Both the position numbers and the translations under genes were made by a program. From the NCBI GenBank assembly GCA_002420115.1, contig DIHK01000041.1, positions 6,381 to 52,725 of the forward strand: a stretch of 46,345 bases of DNA. Reading direction: 5' to 3'. This DNA comes from Nitrospira sp. UBA5698. Its GTDB lineage: Bacteria > Nitrospirota > Nitrospiria > Nitrospirales > Nitrospiraceae. The notes under the pieces are model-generated. The model did no database searches and was not told where the DNA came from. It saw only the letters and a program-made list of their open reading frames with translations. Below, piece after piece: positions 25,749-33,459 of this stretch. How positions within the stretch are numbered: the first letter of the stretch is position 1; the number at the start of each line of letters is the position of its first letter.

Positions 25749-26939
25749 TTATGGAATGATACCGAGTGCACGGCCCACTTTGGAAAACGCCGCCACGGCC
25801 TGTTGCAACTGAGAGGGTGTATGGGCTGCCGACATTTGGGTCCTGATCCTCGCCTGCCCTTGCGGGACAACGGGATAGCTGAAACCAACCACGTAGATCC
25901 CTTCTTTGAGCAACGCCTCCGCCATCGCGGTGGCGAGGGTGGCCTCACCCAGCATGACAGGAATGATAGGGTGTTCACCCGGAACAAGCCGGAACCCAAG
26001 CTTCGTGAGCTCATCTCTGAAAAAAGTAGCGTTGGTACGAAGCTGTTGTCTGAGATGGTCACCTTGCTCTACGAGCTCGAGTGCACATAATGCCCCAGCT
26101 GCGATCGGAGGAGGAAGGGAGTTGGAAAACAGATAGGGCCGGGACCGTTGGCGCAGGAGCTCGACGACCTCGGCCCTGCCGGATGTGAATCCACCGGTTG
26201 CGCCACCGAGTGTCTTTCCCAAGGTGCTGGTCACGATCTCGATACGGTCGGCGACGCCGAAATGAGCCGGAGTACCTCTCCCCTTCGGACCAAGCACTCC
26301 GGTGGCATGACTGTCATCGACAATGACGGCCGCGTCGTATCGTTCCGCCAGTCCGGCGATTCGATCAAGCTTGGCCAGGTCACCGTCCATCGAAAACACG
26401 CCGTCCGTGACGATGAGTCGAAGGCGACAGTCACCCGTTTCCCGAAGCCGCGCTTCGAGGTCAGCCATATCGGAATGGGCGTACCGAAATCGTTTGGCTT
26501 TGCAGAGTCGGATACCGTCGATTAGACTCGCGTGATTCAACGCGTCACTGATGACAGCATCGCGCTCATCCACCAACACTTCAAAGAGTCCCCCGTTGGC
26601 ATCGAAGCAGGAGCTGTAGAGGATCGTGTCCTCAGTACCAAGAAACGTACTGATGGCCTGTTCCAGCTGCTTGTGTAGATCTTGCGTGCCGCAAATAAAC
26701 CGCACTGAGGCCATGCCATAGCCATGGGTGTCCAACCCTGTTTTTGCCGCCTGGACGATCGTCGGATGATTCGCGAGGCCGAGATAGTTGTTGGCGCAGA
26801 GATTGAGCACCGAGCCCTGAGAGACCTGAATATCCGAACCTTGTGGGCCCAGAATGCGCCGCTCGGCTTTATACAGGCCTTTAGCCCGGATGTCGGCGAG
26901 TTGGGTATCCAGGGCCTGTTTGAAAGAATGGTAAGCCAT
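25749..26939 (-). CDS. kbl: 2-amino-3-ketobutyrate CoA ligase (glycine C-acetyltransferase)
   Basis: PLP enzyme of the alpha-oxoamine synthase family that cleaves 2-amino-3-oxobutyrate with CoA into glycine and acetyl-CoA. The 396-aa length is typical. Features: NLCANNYLGLANHP, GYGMASVRFICGTQ, DDSHATGVLGPKGRG and the PLP lysine Lys242 in TSTLGKTLGGATGG. The Tdh gene lies immediately upstream on the same strand, which separates this call from the close relatives BioF and ALA synthase. No ribosome binding site is evident; the start lies only 8 bases from an interspersed palindromic repeat that fills the gap to tdh. Confidence 0.95.
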   Translation of the reverse strand: MAYHSFKQALDTQLADIRAKGLYKAERRILGPQGSDIQVSQGSVLNLCANNYLGLANHPTIVQAAKTGLDTHGYGMASVRFICGTQDLHKQLEQAISTFLGTEDTILYSSCFDANGGLFEVLVDERDAVISDALNHASLIDGIRLCKAKRFRYAHSDMADLEARLRETGDCRLRLIVTDGVFSMDGDLAKLDRIAGLAERYDAAVIVDDSHATGVLGPKGRGTPAHFGVADRIEIVTSTLGKTLGGATGGFTSGRAEVVELLRQRSRPYLFSNSLPPPIAAGALCALELVEQGDHLRQQLRTNATFFRDELTKLGFRLVPGEHPIIPVMLGEATLATAMAEALLKEGIYVVGFSYPVVPQGQARIRTQMSAAHTPSQLQQAVAAFSKVGRALGIIP

Positions 26940-26946
26940 GCTTTGA

Positions 26947-27075
26947 ATGAAACGTGAAAGGGTAAAAGTGAAAGGCAGGAAAGGTACAGCCCGGAAATTT
27001 AGATTCCCATATCTTACTTCTTACTTCTCACCTTTCACTCCTTATCTTACATTTCACCTCTCACCTTTTACTTTG
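26947..27075. repeat. Interspersed palindromic element, GTGAAAAG class, copy 1
   Basis: Left arm units resembling GTGAAAGG and GTAAAAGTG (26951-26983) are mirrored by CTTACTTC, CACCTTTCAC and CACCTTTTAC units (27011-27073). The arms are imperfect inverted repeats made of short tandem units. It fills the tdh-kbl gap exactly. Related copies lie at 34454-34522 and 44895-44971. Confidence 0.7.
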
Positions 27076-28110
27076 TCAGGGCAACAACACCACTTTTCCA
27101 CATTGCCCCGACTGAATCAACTCAAACCCGGTCGCAAACTCGCTCAGTGGAAACGAATGGGTGATGACCGGCCGGATATTGAGACCGGCCTTGAAGAGAC
27201 CGGCCAACCGGTACCAGGTTCCAAACAACCGCCGGCCGGTAATCCCGTACACCCGAACCCCTTTGAAGATCATTTCGTTGGGGAGGTCAAACGTCACAGG
27301 GCCGGTGGGAATACCGAACAGCGTGACCCGCCCACCGTTCTTCACTGCTCGAAAGGCCTGGTGCAAGGCCTCTGGGTTTCCTGACATCTCCAACGACGCA
27401 TCAACCCCTTCACCTGCGGTAATGTCGAGGATCACTGCGGCTAGTTGTTCCGGAGAATACACTTTTGCATTGAGGACGTGATCCGCACCAACTTGCTTGG
27501 CCAAACCAAGCCGGTAGTCACTGACATCCGACGCAATAATGGTCGCTGCCCCGGCGGTTCGTGCGACTGCCGTGGCAAACAACCCGGTCGGACCACAGCC
27601 CGTGATCAGCACCGTCTGGCCGGTCAAATCTTCGGCCAGGGCTGCGTCAACGGCATTGCCGATTGGTTCCTGGAGGCAGGCCAACTCAGGGGGAATGTTC
27701 GGATCCGTTTTCCACAAGACGTTTTCAGGTAGGACGACATACTGCGCGTAGGATCCGTCTCGGTCGACTCCGAGAATCTTGTAATTCTTGCACACGTGCG
27801 CCAATCCCGTCCGGCACTGAAAACAGGCTCCACAAGTCAGATGCGATTCCGCTGCGACATAGTCGCCAGTCTTTACGAGGGAGACCTCGCGTCCGACCTC
27901 CACCACGTGGCCGCACAACTCATGGCCGATCACGCGAGGGGGATGGATCCGCCCCTGTGCCCATTCATCCCAACGGTAGATATGGGCGTCGGTTCCACAG
28001 AGTGAGGTCGCTGCGACTTTGATCACGGCATCGTGTGGCCTCGGAGTTGGGTCCGCCCAATCCGTGAGGGTGAGACCCGGTCCCGCAACAGTTTTGACGA
28101 GTGCTTTCAT
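27076..28110 (-). CDS. tdh: L-threonine 3-dehydrogenase
   Basis: Zinc-dependent medium-chain dehydrogenase that oxidises L-threonine to 2-amino-3-oxobutyrate with NAD+. The 344-aa length is typical. The Tdh signature SLCGTDAHIYRWDEWAQ gives catalytic Cys38, with His63/Glu64 in GHELCG; the structural zinc cysteines are Cys93, Cys96, Cys99 and Cys107. The Rossmann motif is TGCGPTGLFA. Kbl follows and completes the pathway to glycine and acetyl-CoA. On the minus strand TATAGAAT lies about 10-17 bases before the ATG with no ribosome binding site, so the transcript may be nearly leaderless, but the -35 is weak. Confidence 0.96.
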   Translation of the reverse strand: MKALVKTVAGPGLTLTDWADPTPRPHDAVIKVAATSLCGTDAHIYRWDEWAQGRIHPPRVIGHELCGHVVEVGREVSLVKTGDYVAAESHLTCGACFQCRTGLAHVCKNYKILGVDRDGSYAQYVVLPENVLWKTDPNIPPELACLQEPIGNAVDAALAEDLTGQTVLITGCGPTGLFATAVARTAGAATIIASDVSDYRLGLAKQVGADHVLNAKVYSPEQLAAVILDITAGEGVDASLEMSGNPEALHQAFRAVKNGGRVTLFGIPTGPVTFDLPNEMIFKGVRVYGITGRRLFGTWYRLAGLFKAGLNIRPVITHSFPLSEFATGFELIQSGQCGKVVLLP

Positions 28111-28171
28111 AAGTGCATTCTATACCAACATCGCCAGTAGACACCCATGTTTCAGCGAAAGAAACACGTTG

Positions 28172-28247
28172 CACCACCTTCCAGTGGTGGATAGGATACC
28201 CAGCGAGAGGACTGGTCCTCTCGAACGGAAACACGCCCCATGTGGGG
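28172..28247 (+). promoter_or_regulatory. Three consecutive hairpins in the YceI leader
   Basis: Three stems follow each other: CACCAC/GTGGTG (28172-28177 and 28184-28189), CGAGAGGA/TCCTCTCG with a CTGG loop (28204-28211 and 28216-28223), and CCCC/GGGG (about 28236-28247). CGTT (28167-28170) can pair with AACG (28224-28227) and enclose the first two. They end just before the ribosome binding site at 28254. This could be a structured regulatory leader. It matches no riboswitch class I can name. Confidence 0.45.
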
Positions 28248-28266
28248 AGACTGAAAGGGAATGAAT

Positions 28267-28872
28267 ATGAACAGGAGCCGAGTCTGGATACAGAGCATCA
28301 TCATGATGAGTTTCTTGGCGCTGTGCCCCTTGAGCCTCCAAGCCGAGACGGCTCACTGGGATATCGACCCGGATCACTCCCTGATCGAGTTCCGCGTTGC
28401 GCACATGGTGATCTCGAAGACTTCGGGGCGATTTCTCAACTATCGCGGATTCGTCGAGCTGGATGCGAACGCAAAGACCATCACCGCGATCGAAGCGACC
28501 ATCAATGCGGACTCAATCAATACAAACCATGAGAAACGTGATGGACATCTGCGTAATGCCGACTTCCTGGATGTGAAGCAGTTCCCGACGATCACCTACA
28601 CGATGAAAACTGCTCAGAAAGAAGGCGAGACTTACAAGGTCGTCGGCAATCTCACACTTCGCGGGGTGACGAAGGAAGTGACCCTCACCGGGATGCTGAA
28701 CGGCATCACGAAGGACCCCTGGGGAAACACCAGAGCGGGATTCACCGCCGACGGCAAATTAAATCGCAAGGATTTCGGCATGGTGTGGAACAAAACTCTC
28801 GATACCGGAGGACTCGTCGTGGGAGACGACGTCCACATCCATTTGGACATTGAGTGCATTAAGGCGAAGTAA
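28267..28872 (+). CDS. YceI-family periplasmic lipid-binding protein
   Basis: The 201-aa protein has a cleavable signal peptide (cut probably after SLQA) and a lipocalin-like YceI domain. Motifs are WDIDPDHSLIEFRVAHMVIS near the start, RDGHLRNADFLDVKQFPTI in the middle and NRKDFGMVWNKTLDTGG near the end. YceI proteins bind isoprenoid-like ligands in the periplasm; the ligand here is unknown. The ATG at 28267 lies six bases from AAAGGGA; the ATG at 28261 abuts it directly and is less likely. A leader with three hairpins precedes it. It is divergent from tdh. Confidence 0.93.
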   Translation: MNRSRVWIQSIIMMSFLALCPLSLQAETAHWDIDPDHSLIEFRVAHMVISKTSGRFLNYRGFVELDANAKTITAIEATINADSINTNHEKRDGHLRNADFLDVKQFPTITYTMKTAQKEGETYKVVGNLTLRGVTKEVTLTGMLNGITKDPWGNTRAGFTADGKLNRKDFGMVWNKTLDTGGLVVGDDVHIHLDIECIKAK

Positions 28873-28884
28873 CTGAGAAGCCCC

Positions 28885-28991
28885 AGAGAAGTTTCATGTT
28901 TCTGGTTTCAAGTTTCACGTGCCCTGATCAGATGTAGATGGTCTTGATTGGCGTTCAGACCTGAGACTTGAAACTTGCAACCTGAAACTCC
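28885..28991. repeat. Interspersed palindromic element, GAAACTTG class
   Basis: AAGTTTCA, GTTTC and CAAGTTTCACG units at 28888-28919 are mirrored by GACTTGAAACTTGC and CCTGAAACTCC at 28964-28991, giving imperfect arms of about 30 bases around a ~40-base centre. The unit differs from the GTGAAAAG class but the build is the same. It ends 15 bases before the next ATG. Confidence 0.65.
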
Positions 28992-29006
28992 TTACCCCAA
29001 CCGATC

Positions 29007-30005
29007 ATGAAAGCGATGGTCCTCGATCAGACGAGTCCGGTCTCCCGCAATCCGTTGCGGCTTGAGGATCGTCCGGTCCCTATTCCACAGCCAGATCAGG
29101 TCCTTGTTAAAGTCCACGTCTGCGGCGTCTGCCGCACTGATCTGCATGTGGTTGAGGGGGAGCTCCCTGATGTGGCCCTGCCGATCATTCCAGGGCATCA
29201 AGCAGTCGGTACGGTGATGCAGATCGGGGCCGGGGTCTCGGAGGTGAAAGAAGGCGATCGTGTCGGAATCGCCTGGCTACAAGGCACATGCGGACAGTGT
29301 GAGTTTTGTACAAGCGAGCGGGAGAACCTCTGCATACAAGCCAAATTCACCGGCTACCAGTTTGATGGTGGCTATGCGGAATATGCTGTGGTGCCCGCAC
29401 GGTTTGCCTATCCCATTCCGTCGGTCTTTTCAGATGATGAAGCCGCACCCTTGTTGTGTGCGGGCATTATCGGCTATCGAGCCTTGCGTCTCAGCGGCAT
29501 CAAGCCAGGCCAACGGCTGGGGTTGTATGGATTCGGTGCCTCCGCGCACATTGCGATTCAGATCGCCCGCCATTGGGGCTGTCAGGTCTATGTGAGTTCG
29601 CTCAAGCGAGAGCACCAGGAATTGGCAAAGCACCTAGGCGCCGTCTGGGTTGGTGGCGCGATGGAAATGCCGCCGGATAAGCTACACAGCTCCATCATCT
29701 TTGCCCCAGCCGGTGAACTCGTGCCTCTTGCGTTACAGGCACTTGAACGAGGCGGCACCTTAGCCTTAGCCGGCATCCACATGTCGCCCATTCCCTCGCT
29801 GGACTATGATCGCGATATCTTCGGCGAGCGTGTAATCCGCAGCATCACGGCCAATACCAGACAAGACGGCATCGATTTATTGCGTGAAGCAGCGGCCATT
29901 CCTATAAAACCCCGCACGGTCCGTTTTCCTCTGGAAGAGGCGAACCGTGCGCTACAAGAATTGAAAGCCGGAAGCTTTCAAGGCGCCGCGGTGCTCACGA
30001 TGTGA
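29007..30005 (+). CDS. Zinc-dependent alcohol dehydrogenase family protein
   Basis: The 332-aa medium-chain dehydrogenase has a GroES-like domain with catalytic Cys42 (CGVCRTDLH) and His64, and structural zinc cysteines Cys95, Cys98, Cys101 and Cys109. The cofactor motif is YGFGASAHIAIQIA. The usual GHE is GHQ (PGHQAVG), a variant seen in some of these enzymes. It probably oxidises alcohols or reduces aldehydes with NAD(H); the substrate is not readable. No ribosome binding site is evident before the ATG, which follows a palindromic repeat directly. It appears to be a single-gene unit. Confidence 0.9.
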   Translation: MKAMVLDQTSPVSRNPLRLEDRPVPIPQPDQVLVKVHVCGVCRTDLHVVEGELPDVALPIIPGHQAVGTVMQIGAGVSEVKEGDRVGIAWLQGTCGQCEFCTSERENLCIQAKFTGYQFDGGYAEYAVVPARFAYPIPSVFSDDEAAPLLCAGIIGYRALRLSGIKPGQRLGLYGFGASAHIAIQIARHWGCQVYVSSLKREHQELAKHLGAVWVGGAMEMPPDKLHSSIIFAPAGELVPLALQALERGGTLALAGIHMSPIPSLDYDRDIFGERVIRSITANTRQDGIDLLREAAAIPIKPRTVRFPLEEANRALQELKAGSFQGAAVLTM

Positions 30006-30088
30006 CCGTGGCAGGACCTCGGGTAAGCCCCGCAACAGGCACAAGGCGGTTCAGATACCGATTACTCGGGTAAGGTCGCCCCCCCTGA

Positions 30089-30125
30089 TTGACGAACGTC
30101 GCTCTCAAGGTATATTTTCTATACC
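30089..30125 (+). promoter_or_regulatory. brnTA promoter with overlapping operator
   Basis: TTGACG (30089-30094), a 16-base spacer and TATATT (30111-30116) make a good sigma-70 promoter. A perfect inverted repeat, GGTATA (30109-30114) and TATACC (30120-30125), overlaps the -10. It is a natural site for autorepression by the BrnTA complex. Transcription would begin around 30123, about six bases before the BrnT ATG at 30129, so the mRNA would be nearly leaderless. Confidence 0.65.
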
Positions 30126-30128
30126 AGG

Positions 30129-30413
30129 ATGGATTTCGAGTTCGATGTTGCAAAGAGCAAGGCCAACCGTGAAAAACACGGGATCGACTTTATCGAAGCA
30201 CAAGGGCTGTGGGAAGACGAGGACCGTCTGGAAATCCCAGCGCGAACAGAAGATGAGCCACGATATGTGCTGATCGCGGTCCACAAGCAAAAGCTCTGGT
30301 CGGCTTTTTTCACCTATCGCAAGGGACATATACGGTTGATTTCAGTTCGCAGATCCAGAACGGAAGAAAGGGCGCTCTACTATGAAAGCCAAGAATCTCG
30401 AGAAGATGTTTGA
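30129..30413 (+). CDS. brnT: BrnT-family toxin
   Basis: The 94-aa protein matches BrnT, a RelE-like ribonuclease toxin that halts translation when free. Family marks are the start MDFEFDVAKSKANREKHGIDF, the central RYVLIAVHKQKLWSAFFT (the usual GxxxxxRxLxVVxT region) and the C-terminal RLISVRRSRTEERALYY. It precedes its antitoxin, the usual BrnTA order, and the two genes overlap by 32 bases. The ATG follows the operator-like repeat almost directly. Length is normal and nothing looks inactivated. Confidence 0.93.
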   Translation: MDFEFDVAKSKANREKHGIDFIEAQGLWEDEDRLEIPARTEDEPRYVLIAVHKQKLWSAFFTYRKGHIRLISVRRSRTEERALYYESQESREDV

Positions 30414-30618
30414 TGAGGGCAAAGACGTGACACCTCATCTTAACCTCTCGAAGTCACGCCGTCCTGGGCATGAGCAGAGACGGGTGAATGTCGATTTTCC
30501 CAATTGGATCATTGATTCCCTGGACACTCAGGCGAGCCGCCTTGGCGTCACGAGGCAATCGGTGATCAAACTATGGATCGCCGAGCGGCTAAAGGAAGAA
30601 CGGAAGAAGGCAAGCTGA
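30382..30618 (+). CDS. brnA: BrnA-family antitoxin
   Basis: The 78-aa protein has an unstructured N-terminal half, expected to bind and neutralise BrnT, and a C-terminal ribbon-helix-helix (VNVDFPNWIIDSLDTQASRL, then TRQSVIKLWIAERL). BrnA binds its own promoter, here probably the inverted repeat at 30109-30125. The start lies within brnT, so translation is coupled. It is the last gene of a two-gene unit. A gap of 153 bases with no recognisable feature follows before the DUF3800 gene on the other strand. Confidence 0.9.
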   Translation: MKAKNLEKMFDEGKDVTPHLNLSKSRRPGHEQRRVNVDFPNWIIDSLDTQASRLGVTRQSVIKLWIAERLKEERKKAS

Positions 30619-30771
30619 AATTGTAACCCGCGCCTGGATGCGACGACGCGCGCTGAAGAGAAACCAATCCCCAAACTTCGCTATCACCCTGCTATCTATG
30701 AAAACGACACATGACCTCGATTCTCAATCCTGGCAGTTGGCTCCTCAGCACTAAGTGATGCACAGGTCAAG

Positions 30772-31557
30772 TTAGCCCTCATCCAATGAGCCTTTTTTTG
30801 ACGGTGGTTTGTTGACGAACTTGAATCGACCATCTCTCCCTGCATCCCAGAGTCTCTGCGCTGCTGGACCTACGTCCCGATATCTGTCCTCACGACACAG
30901 AATACCTCCGAATAAGTCTGGCAACAGCAACAACGGCTCATCCTCTTCCCGTCTCCACTCAAATCTCCCAATGCGTAGGCCTTTCTCGGCACAGATTCGA
31001 CGCAGCTCACTCACGGATCGCTGTCGTTGGAACTCATCGAGTTCTCTCGTATCAATAACAATGTCGATGAATGACGGTAATGCTCGGTGATGGGTGAGGT
31101 AGCCTTCAAGACAAGCAAACAATGCCTTGGAGAGAAAAAATAGGTAGTGGAGGTCCTGCGATGTAATCTCTGGGTGAAGGCGTTTACCCTCCTCGGTAGG
31201 CTCTGAGTCTCCAGAGGCCTTTCGACGATCGTTGGCAAGCTTCTCAAGCTGGTGAGCTAACTCAATATTCTCTACTGCCCCAGGGTCTACGAGGAACGCA
31301 CCAACGTCGGCCTTCGACTGAATCAGCCCGTCTGCAAAGGTGACTGCTAACGCATTGTTAAAGTCCCTATGTGATGCCTTTAGAAACTCTCCTTTCGCAT
31401 TGCGAGGGATAATCTGTTCAAGCTCACGGAAAGCCATGGTAGGAACGGCAACTGCGCACACCACAAAAGCCTTCTTGCGCTCACCGGCACTAGGCACCCT
31501 GAAGTCTGCTGAGCCGGCCTCATCAACGAATATGGTGAGAGGAGCTTGCAGGTCCAT
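30772..31557 (-). CDS. DUF3800 domain protein
   Basis: The 261-aa protein begins TIFVDEAGSADF, the hallmark acidic DExG motif of DUF3800. Further acidic residues (IDIVIDTREL at mid-length and DLFGGILCRE near the end) fit the RNase H-like fold proposed for the family. Members are often found in defence or mobile regions, but the activity is unproven. I start at 31557 because GGAGG lies seven bases upstream on the minus strand; the longer frame to 31644 lacks this. It neighbours brnTA but is transcribed towards it. Confidence 0.85.
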   Translation of the reverse strand: MDLQAPLTIFVDEAGSADFRVPSAGERKKAFVVCAVAVPTMAFRELEQIIPRNAKGEFLKASHRDFNNALAVTFADGLIQSKADVGAFLVDPGAVENIELAHQLEKLANDRRKASGDSEPTEEGKRLHPEITSQDLHYLFFLSKALFACLEGYLTHHRALPSFIDIVIDTRELDEFQRQRSVSELRRICAEKGLRIGRFEWRREEDEPLLLLPDLFGGILCREDRYRDVGPAAQRLWDAGRDGRFKFVNKPPSKKGSLDEG

Positions 31558-31789
31558 TTGAATCCTCCGTGAAATACATACGAGGAGGGGATTTGACCAG
31601 TTCCAGAGGCCACATCCTACCAGGCCAGAGAATATACCACCCACTTGGTCGACAACCTATTTCACCTTGTATGCTGGGGGTTCGCTGCAACTAGCGACAA
31701 GGCAAGATGAAGTGCCGCCTAATCCTGCCACCAGTCTCCCCAAAGAACACTTGTGAAACTTACCCACAATCGGTACGCTGCACGCCCTC

Positions 31790-32047
31790 ATGCCTGACTC
31801 ATCCATGCACCAGCCGCATGCTATGGCTCATCCCCACGATCCTTTGCACGGGATCACCTTGGAAACCATTGTCACGACCTTGGTCGCACGGCAGGGATGG
31901 GCGACGATGGGCGCACATGTGCCCATTCGCTGTTTTCGTCATCATCCAACAGTCAAATCGAGCCTAACGTTCCTACGCAAGACGCCCTGGGCGCGCAAGC
32001 GCGTGGAGCAGATGTTTGTGGCGGAACTCGCCGCACATCCAAACTGA
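31790..32047 (+). CDS. VF530-family (DUF2132) small protein
   Basis: The 85-aa protein matches the VF530 family: DPLHGITLETIVTTLVARQG, PIRCF and SLTFLRKTPWARKRVE. A solved relative forms a small helical fold thought to bind DNA; its role is unknown. The start is uncertain, since ATGs at 31805 and 31823 would give the shorter N-terminus more usual in the family. It ends four bases before the YaeQ gene, so the two are almost surely one transcript. It is divergent from the DUF3800 gene across 232 bases in which I find no gene. Confidence 0.9.
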   Translation: MPDSSMHQPHAMAHPHDPLHGITLETIVTTLVARQGWATMGAHVPIRCFRHHPTVKSSLTFLRKTPWARKRVEQMFVAELAAHPN

Positions 32048-32051
32048 CTGT

Positions 32052-32591
32052 ATGGCGTCAAACGCAACTATTTATAAAGCCGTGCTGCAGATCTCTGATC
32101 TGGATCGCCAGTACTTCCAGGACCATACCCTTACCCTCGCACACCATCCGTCCGAGACAGAGGAACGCTTGATGGTACGGCTGCTCGCCTTTGCGCTCTA
32201 TGCCAACGAGGCCTTATCGTTTGGTCGCGGGATCGGCACTGAAGATGAACCAGCCTTGTGGCAACGGGATGTGACTGGGACGATTGAGCGCTGGATCGAG
32301 ATCGGTCAACCAGATGAGAAGACGCTGCGTCAGGCCTGTGGCCGTGCCAAACAGGTCATCGTCTATGCCTATGGCGCCCGGAGCGCCGAGGTGTGGTGGG
32401 CGAACCAAAGCACCGCGCTTGACCGGCTGAAAAACCTCTCTGTGACGTTGATTCCGATGGACAGTGTGCGCGCGCTGGCTGAAATGTCCAGACCCACCAT
32501 GCAGCTCCAGTGGACGATACAGGACGGGCATCTCTGGATCGGCGATGGAGCACAGACGATCCAGATCGAACTCCAGCGATTGAAGGGCTGA
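32052..32591 (+). CDS. yaeQ: YaeQ family protein
   Basis: The 179-aa protein starts ASNATIYKAVLQISDLDR and continues with HPSETEERLMVRLLAFAL, ALWQRDVTGTIERWIEIGQP and RAKQVIVYAYG, the standard YaeQ series. YaeQ has a PD-(D/E)XK nuclease-like fold; its cellular role is unsettled. The ATG at 32052 matches family N-termini; the frame open from 32016 overlaps VF530 and is unlikely. It ends 40 bases from the convergent hemD gene with no obvious terminator between. Confidence 0.93.
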   Translation: MASNATIYKAVLQISDLDRQYFQDHTLTLAHHPSETEERLMVRLLAFALYANEALSFGRGIGTEDEPALWQRDVTGTIERWIEIGQPDEKTLRQACGRAKQVIVYAYGARSAEVWWANQSTALDRLKNLSVTLIPMDSVRALAEMSRPTMQLQWTIQDGHLWIGDGAQTIQIELQRLKG

Positions 32592-32631
32592 AGCGACAAA
32601 TCTCCACTTGCCGGAGAGACGAAGCGAGTGC

Positions 32632-33459
32632 TTACCGCTTTCTCCCAAGAATGTTCGCTGCCTGCTCCGACACTTCCTTCACCAAGACACCCAGTTTGGA
32701 ATGTGAGGGCTCGAAGTCGACCGGCCAGTCGAAGTGGCGCAACCGTTCGCTGGCGGCGGGACCAATGGAGGCCACGACCAGTTTCTGCACCGCATCGTGA
32801 AATGGAATGACATTTCCGTCTTGCTCTAAGACTTGCATGACGTGGTCGATCTGCATGGCATTCGTAATCAGCACCACCTCCACTCTTCCGGCAATGACGC
32901 GCTCGCAGGCATCGCGTAGCGGTCCAAGATCCTCCGGTAAAGCCCATTGATAGATCGGCACAGGAAAGACGTCCGCCCCACGCTGCTCCAGAGCCTTCAC
33001 CAGTGCGTTGTTGGGTATGCCATATTCCTGCACGGCGATTCGCACGCCCGGCTCAAGGCTATACTCATCCATCGCAGAAACCAGATCGATCCAGGTATTG
33101 GGCTCCGGCACCGTCACCGTTGGGATGAGCCCCACGGCCTTGAGCGCTGCAACCGTTTTTGCCCCCCTGGCAATGATCACCGTCCCCTGTAACGCCTCAA
33201 CAATCGATGGCCAGGGATATCGTGTTTTCAGGATCTCAAACAGCGCCTCAGTGCCCACACCGGTGAGCAAGACCAGCATATCGATCTGTCCTGCCATCAG
33301 GCGCGTCCCGAACTCATAGGCCGCCTGGTTACTCTCCAGCGGGATTTCTCGCAATGCAGGAGCCATGAGCGGGCGACCTTCGTACCGCTCGATCAAACGA
33401 GCCAGCTCCGTCTCCATCCGACTTTCGAACGCCACTACCGTCATTCCTTGGAAATTCAT
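32632..33459 (-). CDS. hemD: Uroporphyrinogen-III synthase
   Basis: Cyclises hydroxymethylbilane to uroporphyrinogen III in haem, sirohaem and cobalamin synthesis; cytoplasmic. The 275-aa protein has the two-lobed HemD layout: TVVAFESRMETELARLIERY at the start, MLVLLTGVGTEALFE, VVLITNAMQIDHVMQVLE (the TS/TNA region) and VVASIGPAASERLR. Sequence conservation is normally low in this family, but these marks are clear. No hemC or other haem gene is nearby. It overlaps the preceding four-helix-bundle gene by an ATGA junction, which may explain the lack of a ribosome binding site. Confidence 0.88.
   Translation of the reverse strand: MNFQGMTVVAFESRMETELARLIERYEGRPLMAPALREIPLESNQAAYEFGTRLMAGQIDMLVLLTGVGTEALFEILKTRYPWPSIVEALQGTVIIARGAKTVAALKAVGLIPTVTVPEPNTWIDLVSAMDEYSLEPGVRIAVQEYGIPNNALVKALEQRGADVFPVPIYQWALPEDLGPLRDACERVIAGRVEVVLITNAMQIDHVMQVLEQDGNVIPFHDAVQKLVVASIGPAASERLRHFDWPVDFEPSHSKLGVLVKEVSEQAANILGRKR

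Noticed and set aside
28204..28223. Rho-independent terminator in the YceI leader
   Set aside because: The stem is good, but no T-run follows it and it lies upstream of a gene, so a leader structure is more likely.
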